From the NCBI RefSeq assembly GCF_040954645.1, contig NC_092811.1, positions 83,523,063-83,587,062 on the forward strand: 64,000 bases of DNA, in the 5' to 3' direction. This DNA comes from Diabrotica undecimpunctata (Eukaryota; Arthropoda; Insecta; Coleoptera; Chrysomelidae). Shown here one piece after another: positions 9,784 to 21,014 of the stretch. Below the pieces are notes generated by a model. That model was given only the letters and a program-made list of their open reading frames with translations. It was not told the DNA's origin and did no database searches. Numbering within the stretch: position 1 is the first letter of the stretch; every line of letters begins with the position of its first letter. The translations under genes and the position numbers were made by a program.

Positions 9784-11090
9784 TAGATGTGCGCACTCTA
9801 TCTTCCGCCAATGTAGGATCCGACCTGGCCTGGTACTAGGAAAAATAAATATAGCAATTACCACACAAGGCAAGCGAAATACAAAAGTAGAAGAAAAGTT
9901 AAACATAGAAAGCTTAAAAGAAGAAGGGACACAAAACTTATATAGAAACAGACTAACAGAAAAGCTAAACAGCCATAACCTAGAGACTAAAAAGAATATA
10001 GAAGAAACCTGGATAATTATTAAAAAATGTATCCTACAAGCAGCGGAAGAAGCTTTAGGTAAAAGAAAAGTTAACAGAAATAAACGGGAATACAAAACTC
10101 CATGGTACGACGAAAGGGTGGAAGCACTAGCAAATGAAAATAAACAAGCTTTCCTAACATACAAAGGAGTGAAGACACCGGAGGCACGAGAAGACTACGT
10201 GAGAATCAGGAATAGAGTAAACCAAGAAATAGATAACATCAAAAAAGAACACTGGGAGACAGATATGGAATACGACCTCTATGGATCCCAGAAAAGGTAT
10301 GGAAGATGATAAGGAGACAAAAAACAGAAATGAATGAATTTGTACTTACAGAAAACATTACGGAGGAACAATCGACTGAGCATTTCACAAAATTATATGG
10401 AGAAGGAGAAGAAGAGAACAGAGAAAGAATCATTAACGAAACTCACGATAGAGTACTAATATCACAAGAAGAGCTACAAGAACGAATAAAAAAATTAAAA
10501 AACAGAAAAGCACCTGGTCCTGATAAGATAAACAATGAACTGCTAAAATATGGAGGAACAACACTACGCAAAGGGCTCCTAAAATTATTCGTCGATATAA
10601 TAAATACCGGAGTAGTACCAGCAGAATGGAAGGAAAGTCTCCTGCTACCGATACTTAAAAAGGGAGACTCGAGAAATCCTGAAAATTATAGAGGCATTAG
10701 TCTGATGATAGTACATTAAAATTGTTAACGGCAGTCATAAAAGATAAAATCGAGGAAAAAGCGAACATGGCAGATGAACAACAAGGCTTCCGGAAAAACC
10801 GCAGCACAGTAGATGCAATTTTTATTATCAGACAAATAATAGAGAAGTCTATTAAATATGGAAAACCAGCATACATGTGCTTTGTAGATTTAAAAAGTGC
10901 TTTTGACAGGGTGAAGCGAAATGACATCTTAAATTTATTACAAGCTGAACAAATAGACCATCAGATAATAAGGACAATCAATGAAATTAACAAGAACAAC
11001 AAGACCAGAGTTATAATGCCAACAGGGGAAACAGAATGCATAGAACTAAAAGGAGGAATCCTCCAAGGAGACTCGCTCAGCCCATTGTAA
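9784..11090 (+). pseudogene. LINE B linker and reverse transcriptase fingers/palm
   Basis: Linker pieces at about 9850-10300 (EALANENKQAFLTYKG, RNRVNQEIDNIKKEHWE). Then RT from 10306: LKNRKAPGPDKINNELLKYG, WKESLLLPILKKGDSRNPENYRGISL, stop at 10717, then QQGFRKNRSTVDAIFIIRQI, CFVDLKSAFDRVKR (catalytic Asp) and GGILQGDSLSPL. Stops at 9781, 10307 and 10717 and the stop after SPL at 11088 break the frame. Confidence 0.85.
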
Positions 11091-11900
11091 TTCAATATGG
11101 TGATGAATCAAATAATTCACGAAGTAAGAAAACGACACAAATACCACATGGGAGCGCATAAAATCCGATACTACGCTATGCCGATGATGCAGTACTAATT
11201 GCTGATAACGAAGATTACCTACCAAGGCAGCTCCACACCTTCAATATCACAGCAAACAAACTTAATGTGAGAATATCAGTAGAAAAAACTAAATGTATAG
11301 TGATCAGTAAAGAACCGCGTAGATGCAAACTAGAAATAGACTGCAAAATTGTTGAACTAGTAATGAAATTCAATTACCTAGAAGTAGAGATCACTAGTGA
11401 CAGGTATATAAGAACAGAGACCACAAGGCAAGCATCAAAAGCGGAAAGAGTAAGTGGTTGCCTCCGAGAAACCATATGAAGAAACAAATATCTGACCACG
11501 GAAAGCAAAATGAAAGTATACAAGTCAACAGTAAGACCAATCCTAACATACGCAGCGGAGACAAGAACCGATACAAGAAAGACGAAACAACACATTAACA
11601 ATATCGAAATGAAAGTATTAAGATCAATAGCGGGCATATCATTAAGAGGCAGACAAATCAACAGAAGTATACGCGAACAATGCAAAATTCAAAATATTAA
11701 CAGGTGGATAAAAACAAGAAAAAAAGTACTGGAACGAACATGTAAACCAAATGGGACCAGATAGATTAGCGAACATCTGTAAAAACAATAAGCCGTATAG
11801 CAGAAGACCCGTTGGAAGGCCGCCAAAAAGGTGGAAAGATAATGTACAGTCAACAACGACTGAAACAGAATAAGAGGCAGACAAACAGGAGTAATCCTAG
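11091..11900 (+). pseudogene. LINE B RT catalytic loop and C-terminal domain
   Basis: LRYADDAVLIADNEDY at about 11175-11222 (YADD box), thumb (VEKTKCIVISKEP), then YKSTVRPILTYAAETR, KMxxLRSIAGI-like and the final VGRPPKRWKDN motif of RTE-like LINEs. Several single-base shifts. Ends in the GAA tail. Confidence 0.8.
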
Positions 11901-11906
11901 TCCAAC

Positions 11907-11925
11907 GAAGAAGAAGAAGAAGAAA
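11907..11925 (+). repeat. (GAA)n tail of LINE B
   Basis: Six GAA-like units directly after the last codons of the LINE. The same kind of tail is seen at 42288-42306 (+) and about 53008-53023 (-, as TTC). Confidence 0.85.
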
Positions 11926-11930
11926 GCTTT

Positions 11931-12650
11931 TTGCCGTTTGCGGATTGTACAATGGGTTTAGGTAAAGTTGTCGATGAGAAAATTTGTTCAATCATTATTA
12001 GATTTTTTATTTCTGGAAAATCCAATTCGGAAATCGCGAATATGTTGCAATTGTCATGGTATAGTGTAAGAAATATAGTCAGAAGATACAAAACTACAGG
12101 TTCGGTCGTCACAAAACCTAGAAATGTACGAAAAAGTAAAATAACCGAAGTAGATCGAAGGGCATTAAGACGCATTATAGTGAAAAATCGACGAGCAAAT
12201 TATATGGAGTAAGCGTTTTATGGAGTGACGTTATTGGAAGACAAGTTTCTAGATCATGTCACCGAGAGGCCCACAAATTAGGATTTGGTACTTACAAAGT
12301 AAGTTTTATAGTTGAAAAAATTAGTACGAATTGTTTTTAATAAATTTCATTTTATTTTAGGTTAAGGAAACGCCACTTTTAACATTACAACAAAAGAAAA
12401 ATGGACTACGATGGTCAAAAGAACATAGAGATTGGACTCAGTCGCAATGGGATTCTATACGATGGAGTGATGAGTCCAGATTTGAAGTGTGTGTTGGAGA
12501 CACTAGGAGTCGCGTCATTCACAGGAAAAATGAAGCTTTCCATATCGACTTTCTGAAGAGAAAAGTCAAATTTCCTGCATCTGTCATCATATGGGGCAGC
12601 ATGTCGTCTAAAGGTGTGGAAAAATAAACATTTTATCGATGGGATTGTAA
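11931..12650 (+). pseudogene. Tc1/mariner-like transposase with intron (copy T1)
   Basis: The paired helix-turn-helix part is read from ATG 11953 (MGLGKVVDEKICSIIIRFF, SNSEIANMLQLSWYSVRNIV, RRYKTTGSVVTKPR). A stop at 12210 and a shift follow, then SRSCHREAHKLGFGTYK. An intron runs from GTAAGT 12299 to TTTTAG 12360 (62 bp, phase 0). The catalytic start follows (WSKEHRDWTQSQWDSIRWSDESRFEV), then VIIWGSMSSKGVEK. The first catalytic Asp is in WSDES. The element is cut off after about 12650, so the other two catalytic residues are missing. A related copy lies at 54063-54690. Confidence 0.82.
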
Positions 12651-12785
12651 ACAAATATTACATATTTTACGCGTTTTTCTATAATTAGTAAACTCAAAAA
12701 TATTGTTCGATGCATTAAAAATTCTAAAATTTATGCTGCGCTTTTATTTTTGTTCTCTAAAATTTAATTTTCTTATCAATCTAAC

Positions 12786-13313
12786 GTTCGGCCAACTAAT
12801 ATGGGAAGTGGCTCGTATAACTGTAGTAGCAATAAACAGAATGATCAAATCTAAGTTAATATCCACGAATACGAAAATCAGGATTTACAAAACTATTGTG
12901 TAATCTTCGGCTATATATGGCAGCAAAACTTAGGAGTTAAGTCAGAAAAACACACAGAAATTGAAACGATGGGAAAGAAAGATATTACGCAAGATATATG
13001 GATGGACGAAGGATAATGACAGCGTATGGAGAAGAAGAACAAATAAGGAAGTAATGAAGTTCTACAACCAAGCAATATACAAAAATTAAAAGCACAAAGA
13101 GCACGTTAGATGGGACATGTTTATAGAATGTCCACAAATAGACATGCAAAAAAAGTATAAACAGGAGGAGCGGGTGGAATGCGCAGACGAGGAAGACCAC
13201 AAAAGAAGTGGTTAGAAGATGTTAAAACCGATGTAAAAAAACTAAAAATACCGAACTGGGATGAATTAAAAAAAAAAACAGTGGTAAAAATGGTGAAGAA
13301 AATAGAAGCCTCC

Positions 13314-13314
<1 letters not shown>
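12786..13314 (+). pseudogene. RTE-like LINE C-terminal fragment
   Basis: NRMIKSKLISTNTKIRIYKT, then LKRWERKILRKIYG, RRRTNKEVMKFYN and RRRGRPQKKWLEDVKTDVKK: the usual carboxy end of RTE-like proteins. Stops at 12901 and several frameshifts. Begins just after a CCAACTAATATGGG word shared with 56950. 12651-12785 is AT-rich with nothing recognised. Confidence 0.75.

Positions 13315-13315
<1 letters not shown>

Positions 13316-13393
<78 letters not shown>
13316..13393. repeat. (TA)n microsatellite
   Basis: 78 bp of TA at the end of the LINE fragment. 13394-13740 after it is AT-rich and holds no gene I can recognise. Confidence 0.95.
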
Positions 13394-13396
<3 letters not shown>

Positions 13397-13746
13397 ATAA
13401 TGTTACCCAAAGTTAAAATTAAATTTAACTAATAATATACTGTTGGAAGTGCATCTTATGATCTTTTTAGTTCTCTGCAAATTAATGTTTTTCACTTAAG
13501 TTTTTTTACATAATTTTTATATACATGTACAATTACCACATGGTCTTTTGCTGTACTAAGTTTGAGTTAATGTGTAAACTGTATTTAGTTTCAATTAATT
13601 GTTTATACAACATAATCTTATATATGTCCATTGTCGTAAGCTTCTTTACATATTTAATATCATTGACTGCTACATATCTTTTTGAGGTAACACACTTATA
13701 ATAACTTTTCTATGGATGTTTGGTTTTTCAAATTGTTCTTTTTAGG

Positions 13747-13788
13747 TGAACTAATGATGCTTTCTGATTAAAAAGCGAAACGTCTTCA
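13747..13788 (+). ncRNA. Degenerate hammerhead-like motif C
   Basis: Stem I TGAA (13747-13750) with TTCA (13785-13788); core CTAATGA (13751-13757); stem II GCTT (13759-13762) with AAGC (13773-13776); GAAA (13777-13780); CG, U, C. It closely resembles motif A, but the essential G5 is A, so it should be inactive. Confidence 0.5.
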
Positions 13789-13831
13789 AATAGATGAAGT
13801 AACCACCTTCATTGTCTTTTTTCTCTCCACC

Positions 13832-14084
13832 GTAGACAACGTTGAAACAATCCTTAATGTCATTCTTATCTTTAACTTTAGAAAATATAGATCTTGAAGT
13901 TAATGAGATTTTAAAGGCTATTTTTAAGTTGGTGATATCTTTGACCACCCTGCAAGTATAAATATACAATATACAAGATATCACCAACTTAAAAATAGCC
14001 TTTAAAATCTCATTAATTTTAAGATTTATATTTTCTAAAGTTAAAGATAAGAACGACATTAAGGATTGTTTTATCGTTGTCTAC
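13832..14084. repeat. Inverted repeat, 110-bp arms, in Penelope sequence
   Basis: Arms 13832-13941 and 13975-14084 are reverse complements with about six differences, around a 33-bp spacer. The right arm runs into GIY-YIG coding sequence, so this is a head-to-head pair of Penelope-like fragments, as expected of inverted Penelope copies. Confidence 0.85.
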
Positions 14085-14281
14085 CAAATTCCATGTAATG
14101 TAATTTAGTATATGTAGGACAAACCTCACGCAGTTTAGGTAATCGTTTAATTAGTCATCGGAGTGATAGCAGATTATATCCTGAAAGATCTGATCTTTCA
14201 GAACATGTCAACAAAGAACATCATAAAATTAATTATGAATCTGTTAGAGTTTTAGCTACAGAGTCCAACTATACTAAAAGA
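13975..14281 (+). pseudogene. Penelope-like element, GIY-YIG endonuclease fragment
   Basis: KVKDKNDIKDCFIVVYQIPC, then after a shift YVGQTSRSLGNRLISHRSD and LSEHVNKEHHKINYESVRVL. The VVYQIPC...YVGQTSR spacing is the GIY-YIG nuclease signature found at the C-terminus of Penelope-like reverse transcriptases. Cut at 14281 by the poly-A end of a minus-strand LINE. Confidence 0.82.
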
Positions 14282-14388
14282 CTTTTTTTTTATTTAAACA
14301 AATATACCCGCATCAACCACTAAGGGTTATTAGCGAGGGGACATACACAAACAGTAAGATACATATTGTTACATAAAAAAAATATTTT

Positions 14389-15271
14389 TTACAATCTGGT
14401 ATATAGTTTAGTCATTTTAAGATAACTTATTAAAGACTGTAAATTTGACGTTAGTATACTTTTTAAATTATCACTAAGGGCACACGCGAGTCTTTCGTTC
14501 TGGTACTCTGGACACTCAACAATTATATGTTTCACTGACAACTGAGTGTTGCACTTGGTACACATCGGAGCAGCCTCCTGGTTGAAGATATGCTTGTGTG
14601 TAAGGAAAGTATGTCCTATTCGTACTCGGTTGATGATGACTTGGTCTTTTCTATTATTTGGTAAGATGAGTTTGGTTCCTACTTGACTTAGACATTCTTT
14701 GAGTTTGTTAGCCGTGTGATCCCAAGTAGTTTGCCACGCTCTGTACACGTGGGCTTTGATATTTACTTTGTGATCAGTCCAAGGCATTTGATTTATGATA
14801 GCAATACTTTGGTCGGTGGTTGCATTGCTTGCCAGAGAGTCCACTTCCTCATTACCACTTATTCCCATATGGGAAGGTACCCAGATAAAGGAAATATCTT
14901 TTTGTTGAGTCTGTAGATAAGATAACTCTTCTTTGATCTTGAAAAGTATGGCGTGAGTTGTATATAGCTGTTTTATTTCAAGTAATGCGCTCATTGAATC
15001 GGTGATGATAACAAATTTGCTTTCATTGATAGAACAACATTTTTTCACGGCCTATACAACAATTTGTTGGGATTCGTATGGTAGACTTGACGTTTTCGTA
15101 GATGTAGGCTGCAGCATGTCCTTCATGACATTTGGAAGCATCAGTGAAGATTTGATGGGTTGTTGGGTATTTGGATATTACATTTTTATAAGCTTGCTGT
15201 ATAAGGAAAGGATGTGTGGAATGTTTCGGGAGTTCTTTTAGAGACGTGTCTATTTTTGGAGGTTTAATCAT
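14389..15271 (-). pseudogene. LINE RNase H domain and C-terminal zinc motif
   Basis: Reads IFTDASKCHEGHAAAYIY (first Asp), then after a frameshift near 15050 FVIITDSMSALLEIK (Asp), FIWVPSHMGISGNEEVDSLA (His, Asp), and near the end CTKCNTQLSVKHIIVECPEY, a Cys-Cys-His-Cys zinc motif. In I/R1-type LINEs the RNase H degrades the RNA strand after first-strand synthesis. Apart from one frameshift the domain is nearly intact. Confidence 0.85.
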
Positions 15272-15285
15272 CCAAGGAGAAACAT

Positions 15286-15720
15286 TTACATAGGCATAGT
15301 AAGACTGAACTGTTCTAAATTAAGACCAATACGTTTTATTCGTTCGGGAAATGGTAGTTTTTTTATTGTAATGTTTCTGTAAAGATCGGACGATATATTT
15401 GTTCTGCAGAGTATTGTTGAGTAGGTTACGTTGCTGTTGTTTGCTGAAATTCTGGCAACGTAATTTAGTGATAGGAGTTGCCTTCGTTGGCTTAAGGAAA
15501 GTTCATTAGCCAAAACTTGTAAGCTACTTAATGCACTAGTTCTTGTGGCACCTAAAACTAATCTCAAGCACATATTTTGAATGTAGTCAAGCTTTTTTAA
15601 AGATGTTTTGTTAGCAGTATCGTAGCATAAACAGCCGTAGTCTAGTTTACTTCGTATTAGTGATCTATATAGAGTAAGTAAGGTTGTTGTATCTGCCCCC
15701 CAAGAAGTATTTGACAGCAT
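15286..15720 (-). pseudogene. LINE RT thumb/connection region
   Basis: LYRSLIRSKLDYGCLCYDTA, KKLDYIQNMCLRLVLGATRT and LANELSLSQRRQLLSL: the region after the RT palm in I/Jockey-group LINEs. Continuous with the RT upstream apart from frameshifts in 15721-15893. Confidence 0.8.
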
Positions 15721-15893
15721 CTTTAGTAGATTAATTCTGGATTGGCAAGAACGTTGCAGATTGGTGATGTGGGTTTCCCAGTTTAAGTTACGTTCAAAAG
15801 AAAGTCCTAAGAAATTTATTTCTTCTGCTTGTTTCAGGACAACTCCATTTAGTGTTAATTGAACATTAGGATAATTTTTTCTTTTGCTAAAAA

Positions 15894-16910
15894 TTAAATG
15901 AAGTGTCTTTTCACTAGAGAATATAAAACCCGTGTTTTGCGACCAGCTTTCAATTGTGTGTAGGTAGTTTGCAGTATATGTGTTCCCAGAGTTACATTGT
16001 TTGTTCTTAGATAAATGACTAAGTCATCTGCATATAGGCCAGTAAATACAGGTAGTTTTATTTGATGTATAATACTATTTATTGCAACTAGAAAAAGAGT
16101 ATGACTTAGAGTAGATCCTTGTGGAGTGCCGTTTTGAAGTACTCGTCTGGAAGATGTAAATCCATTGGTTCTAACTCGAAAAGTTCGTGTTTCTAGAAAA
16201 TTTTTAATAAAGGACAACATGTGCCCTTGAACATCCCATTCTTGAAGTGTTTTTAATATAAGATGTCTCCATGTTGTGTCAAACGCTTTTCTTATGTCAA
16301 AAAACACGGCAATAAGTTTTTGGTTGTGCAGAAAGGATTAATGTATATTTGATTCAAGTGTTATTAGATTGTCTGTTGTGGATCTACCCGTACGAAATCC
16401 ACTTTGTCTGATACTTATTAGGTTATTGTTTTCTAGGTACCATTTAAGACGATAATTAAGGATTTTTTCTAAAAGTTTGCAGGTACAACACGTAAGTGAT
16501 ATTGGACGATAGGAATTTGGATCGTCTTTTGGTTTATTATATTTAAGGATTGGAATTATAGTTGCTGTCATGATGAATAAAAATATTATTAAAAATATCA
16601 ACTAATATTAGCTTTGCATTCAGAGGAAGATTTCGTAAGAAAAGATGGTGGATATCATTAGGTCCTGGACACGAATTTTTAGCACTTAAACAAAATTCTA
16701 ATTCTTGAAGACTTACTGGTTTGTTTATTGGATTGCTGCTCTCTGTGATTTGTATATTTGAAGACTCCGTTAGTTTTTTGTGCTCTAGAAAGGATAGGCT
16801 GTAATTAGAATCACCAGAATGAAGTTCATATATATCTGCTAGTATTTCTGGAATATCTTCTTTGTTTGAATGGGTTTGGTTATTATATGATAGAGTATCT
16901 ATACCTCGAA
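15894..16910 (-). pseudogene. LINE reverse transcriptase
   Basis: From the N-terminus: LQELEFCLSAKNSCPGPNDI, YNKPKDDPNSYRPISLTCC, QSGFRTGRSTTDNLI, FFDIRKAFDTTWR (catalytic Asp), QNGTPQGSTLSHTLFLVAIN and LYADDLVIYL (YADD at 16022-16036). Frameshifts at about 16330 and 16580. Family role: target-primed reverse transcription. Confidence 0.87.
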
Positions 16911-17596
16911 AGTATTTTGTACCTTTTATTCTGCGGACTTTGTTCCATATGTTGCCTAAGGTAGTGAATAATGTTATTAAATATTTCAAGATTTTGGTTT
17001 GCGTTATTGGTTAAATTAGATTTGTTTGTTTGTTCTTCTATCAGTGTTCGATATAAATTCCAGTCAGCTGACTTTATTTTCCATGTCTGGTGAATTGGAA
17101 AAGTTGATTTATCATTAGTGTTTATGGTTATCGTGATAGGGAAGTGATCACTATCATATAAATACCCCAATGTGTCCCAGTATAATAAAGGAGCTAGCGA
17201 CGGACTGCATAAAGAGAGATCTATGGCAGAAAATGTACCATTGTATGAATTGAACCTAGTAGATTTGCCAGTGTTTAGTAAAACTAAATTTAAATTATCA
17301 ATGAGATTATTTAGGAGATTGCCACATTTGTCGGTTTTGTTACTTCCCCAAGTACTGTTGTGACAGTTAAAATCGCCTAATATTATTTTTGGGTGTGGAA
17401 TTTGGTTTAAAACATTGCTTGGTTCAGTTATGTCTAAATCAGTAGGATGAGGTAAGTATACATTGCAAACATTGATTTTCATTTTGTGGGTGACTGACAC
17501 TGCAACTATTTCGACATTTGTTTGCAGTTTTATTTCAGAAACTCCTTTGATACTCCTTTTGTTCATTGCATTGACATTCTGAGAAATGAATGCCAT
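16883..17596 (-). pseudogene. LINE endonuclease domain, 5'-truncated
   Basis: Open from 17596. Has VNVCNVYLPHP-like, IILGDFNCHNSTWGSN (Asp/Asn pair), AIDLSLCS and YDSDHFPI (SDH box). The N-terminal QWN and catalytic Glu motifs are missing, so the copy starts inside the domain. The upstream flank is a Tc1-like element. Confidence 0.82.
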
Positions 17597-17615
17597 TTTT
17601 AAGAACAGTCTTTTA

Positions 17616-18714
17616 GTATGAGTCCGGCCCCGATATCTGGCAGATCATGGCAGCGGCATGTGGTCGAGCATTACCGTGCATTAACGTGAATCTTTAATCT
17701 TTCATATTCAATGTAACCAACATATGACAAAACATGATCTTGCAGGATGTTTTAAACGTAAGAATCACCAGTCATCCGTCCAATCACTTCCACAAGTGCG
17801 GTACGTACCTCCCAACTAATATCTTCCCAAAGAATAATGCCATCAACTCCAAAACTAACGGTCTGGGGAGACTGCAGCTGGCGAATTATTCTCCAACTTG
17901 TCTGTAGACGTAGTTTTGACCATATGGCTTCCATAATAGGATGATTCTGGTCTCATCAGTAAAAAGAACATTTTCCAGTGGTCGATATTCCACTAAATAT
18001 GTGTTCTTGCAAATCCAAACGACGAGCTTTATAATTTTGGAGAAGACGTGGAAGTTTGGCGGGGCGTCTGGGCTCTAAGTTTGCTTCTTTTTAATCTTCG
18101 TCTAACTGTTTGTGAACTCAAATTAACTTGTCTAACATTTAATAGCTCATTTCTGAGGTGCATCGATGTCAATGAACGATTTCGTGTAGAATTAAGAACC
18201 AAAAAACGGTCATCAATTACGGTTGTGCAGCTTAGGCGTCCTTGACCAGGCCTTCGTACAAAATTTCCTGTTTTGCGGTACCTTTTTAGAGTATTTGAAA
18301 CTATAGTTTCAGTTCTGCTGAGACGTCGTGCGATACCTTTTTGTGTATATCCTTCCTCGTACAAAATTACAGTATGTGCTACTTGGACTTCATCGCAGTG
18401 CCGAATTGGTGGGATACTTGTTTTAAATTTAGTTAAATCAAAACAATATTTAATTAAACTTAATAAATTAACCTAAAAATAACCGAATTAGTATGATTTT
18501 TCCTTTACGTGAAAATTGATTTTTATGATAAAATGTAAGAATGACACTAACCACTGAATAAACGTCAAAATAAACATCAAAATATTTCAAACCAGTTGAG
18601 TACATCAGCCTACTATATGAGTATTATCAGTAATCTAAAATTATTTTGAAATAATAGTGACTACAAAAAAAAATTAGAAATTTCCAAAATATTCGATATT
18701 TTTGTCCATGAGTG
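17616..18714 (-). pseudogene. Tc1-like transposase, minus strand (copy T2)
   Basis: N-terminus at 18364: EEGYTQKGIARRLSRTETIV, RYRKTGNFVRRPGQGR, RLKRSKLRAQTPRQT. Catalytic part: NVLFTDETRI (first Asp), frameshifts, then GNARPHAAAMICQI at about 17640 (usually QDNARPH; the second catalytic Asp is changed to Gly). The third catalytic residue is cut off at the junction with the LINE. One end has GTCCATGAGTG (18704-18714) next to TA, fitting a Tc1-type terminal repeat and TA target. The two Asp-region breaks make it dead. Confidence 0.78.
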
Positions 18715-18717
18715 TAT

Positions 18718-19395
18718 ATATAATAACCTAGTTATTGCCTCTTTGTTACAAAATGATTTTAAAAGCTTAGCTAGTTGGTGTGACGTAAATATGCTATACT
18801 TATATATAAAAAAATGTTTTAAAATTACTTTTGGTGCCTTTAGAGGCACGTAATATTATCTACAGATTTGGGTGTAAAGTTTGATTTTAAACTAAGTTTT
18901 AAATATTATATTAACAAAACTTTAACTAAAGCTTTAAATATGTTGGTATTTATTCTTAGAAATTGTTATTCAGTTTTCAGTACAAACTTTAAAAATGTTA
19001 TACTTGTCTACAGTAGGGAGAGTTCAAAATAAATTTTTGGGGTATGTGCTTACAAGATTGGTTTTGTTAGGTAACAATACACATATGATGGTATACGTTT
19101 AACACTAAATATTTCGTCACTACATCATACAAGGTTTAAAAGCAGATTTATGTTTAGTTCATAAGATTATAAATGGATATGTTAAAGATCCAGAGTTGCT
19201 AAACTTTACAAGTTTTAATGTTATTACTAGAACAACTCATAATACTGAGATTTTCAACATACCGTCTTATACTACAAACTATGGTCAAAATGAACGAATT
19301 ACAAGAATTGCCAATGAACACAGCAATAGTTTGGAGTTATTTGGAATACCTACAACAATATTTGGGAAATACTGCTCAAAGAAACAATGTACAGC
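18718..19395 (+). pseudogene. Jockey-type LINE, RT end and C-terminus
   Basis: LLQNDFKSLASWCDVNMLYL (just after the RT catalytic loop), degenerate middle, then LVHKIINGYVKDPELLNFTS, and YTTNYGQNERITRIANEHSN, the standard Jockey carboxy pattern (TNYGxxxPIxRxxxxxN). Many stops between 18840 and 19140. Confidence 0.75.
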
Positions 19396-20513
19396 CTCGG
19401 AACGGGATTGATACTATGAAGACGACTACGAAAAGAAATATGGACAAGCAAAAAACATCCAAAACCCAGATTAGAATTACTACTTGGAATATCAGATCGC
19501 TCAACTCAAGGGACCAAGAAATAACCCAATTGCTGAAAGAGAAAGAAATAGACATTTGTGCTCTACGGGAAACAAAAAAGAAAGGAAGACAATCAAAATG
19601 GTGAATACATACTAATCTACAGTAGAATAGCAAAAGAAAATTGGGCCAAAGAAGGTGTAGCCTTACTAATACACCAAACGTATTAAAATCACCTCAAAGA
19701 GTGTCAATACATATCAGAAAGAATAGTAACAGCAAAGATCAGAATGAAGAAGGAAGACCTGAACATCATCGGAGTATACGTCCCAGAAAATAACAAGCTT
19801 CAAACAACAAGGGAAGCCTTTTATGACCAATTATAACAAGTAGTAGATCAAGTCAGAGAGAAGATGATATTGTTGGGGGATTTTAACGCTGAAATAGGCA
19901 ATACGTAATACTCGGAATTAAGCAAAAACATAACGAGGACATAGCGAGGATGTCAAAAACGAATATGGAGGACTGATGATAAATTTCTGCACGAATAACA
20001 AACTAAGAATAAACAACACATTTTTTGACCACAAAGACCAACACAAATATACATTTAATAACACCCGTTGAAAAAAATCTATGATAGAATATGTTATAAC
20101 CAACAAAGATATACATCCATCGAAAATAATCGACGAAAGATGCCTCAACTCAGCAGATGTAGGTAGCGACCATAGCCTAGTATTATGTAAAATAAGAATC
20201 ATCCTCAAATAATTCCCACCCAAGAGAGCGGCGCCAACACAAACAAAAATTAAAGTCGAAGGACTAAATACGGAATCTACGGAATACTTATACAGGAAAA
20301 GAATATCAGAGAAGATCGCTGGGAATGAAATATTAGAAAACGATCACATCGAGGAGAGCTGGGAAAAACTCAAAAATAACATAATTAACGCAGCAACAGA
20401 ATCACTTGGAGAGAGGAAAGTAACAAACATTAACATGCCAAAAAAGAAAACACCATGATTTAGAGAGGAAGTGAAGACAAAATGTAAAGAAAAGAAAGCC
20501 TTTTTACAATACA
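19396..20513 (+). pseudogene. RTE-type LINE C, endonuclease part
   Basis: From ATG 19416: RITTWNIRSLNSRDQEI, ICALRETKKKG, then in changing frames IIGVYVPENNK, ILLGDFNAEIG (about 19867-19900), KSMIEYVITNKDIHPS and SADVGSDHSLVL. Close in layout to LINE B. Truncated at 20513 where gypsy LTR-like sequence begins. An RTE C-terminus at 37396 may be part of the same copy, if the LTR composite was inserted with loss of the middle. Confidence 0.78.
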
Positions 20514-20578
20514 TGTAGGGTAACATGATCATCCGGCTAGCAATTAGCGCTGATTCTGGTTTTAACCTTTTGGTAGAC
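20514..20578 (+). repeat. 65-bp copy of an internal LTR segment
   Basis: TGTAGGGTAACATGATCATC... repeats 21141-21205 (and 35591-35655) with one change. It is followed directly by gypsy 3' internal sequence (20579), an order not found in an intact element. Confidence 0.85.
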
Positions 20579-21014
20579 TATTTGTCTTTACGACTATTTT
20601 AGGCTACATGGAAGCTTAATGTAGTTTATGTACTATTGATAGGATATGACTTGTAAGTCACTTAGTAATATTTGGATATCTTTAGATGTCTCCTTCTTTC
20701 TACATTATTCATAATCTGTGGTTACTTGTAATCTTGCGAGTCGATGTAGATTGTTTGGAAGTTAGTTTTAAGTTAGTGTATTTTAGCTACATTTGGCAAA
20801 CAAGTGTCATGGCTAAAAATTTAAATTTTAGATTGGCTTATATCCTTTGCTTGTACTACAATGACGGAAACCTTGGCTAACCAATAGCTAAGCGTCTGTT
20901 TGAGCTATTGACATGACGCACGGTTCATACCTATCCTATGATTTTTGTTAGGTATGCAATAAAAAAAAAAATTTTTCGTTTCAAATTTTTTTTTTTCTCT
21001 GAGTAAGAGGGGAG
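20579..21014 (+). repeat. Remnant of an upstream gypsy copy (3' internal end with polypurine tract)
   Basis: Nearly identical to 35028-35464, the non-coding 3' end of the gypsy element, including the polypurine tract AAGAGGGGAG at 21005-21014. Its place upstream of the 5' LTR suggests a partial tandem copy sharing that LTR. Open frames here are not genes. Confidence 0.8.

Larger units (their letters stand above)
8781..11925 (+). mobile_element. RTE-type LINE B, near full length
   Basis: About 3.1 kb: GC-richer 5' leader (8781-8919), endonuclease (8920-9783), linker, RT (10306-11250), C-terminal domain (11267-11850) and a (GAA)n tail (11907-11925). It has all domains in order, with about five frameshifts or stops. 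The short trinucleotide tail is typical of RTE-like LINEs. Confidence 0.85.
14282..17598 (-). mobile_element. I/R1-type LINE with RNase H (minus strand)
   Basis: About 3.3 kb. The 3' end is a run of A (seen as T at 14282-14290), inserted into the Penelope GIY-YIG frame. Order on the minus strand: endonuclease (17596-16883), RT (about 16910-15894), thumb/connection (15720-15286), RNase H and a CCHC-like zinc motif (15271-14389). The 5' end looks truncated, because the first endonuclease motifs are absent. Confidence 0.85.
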
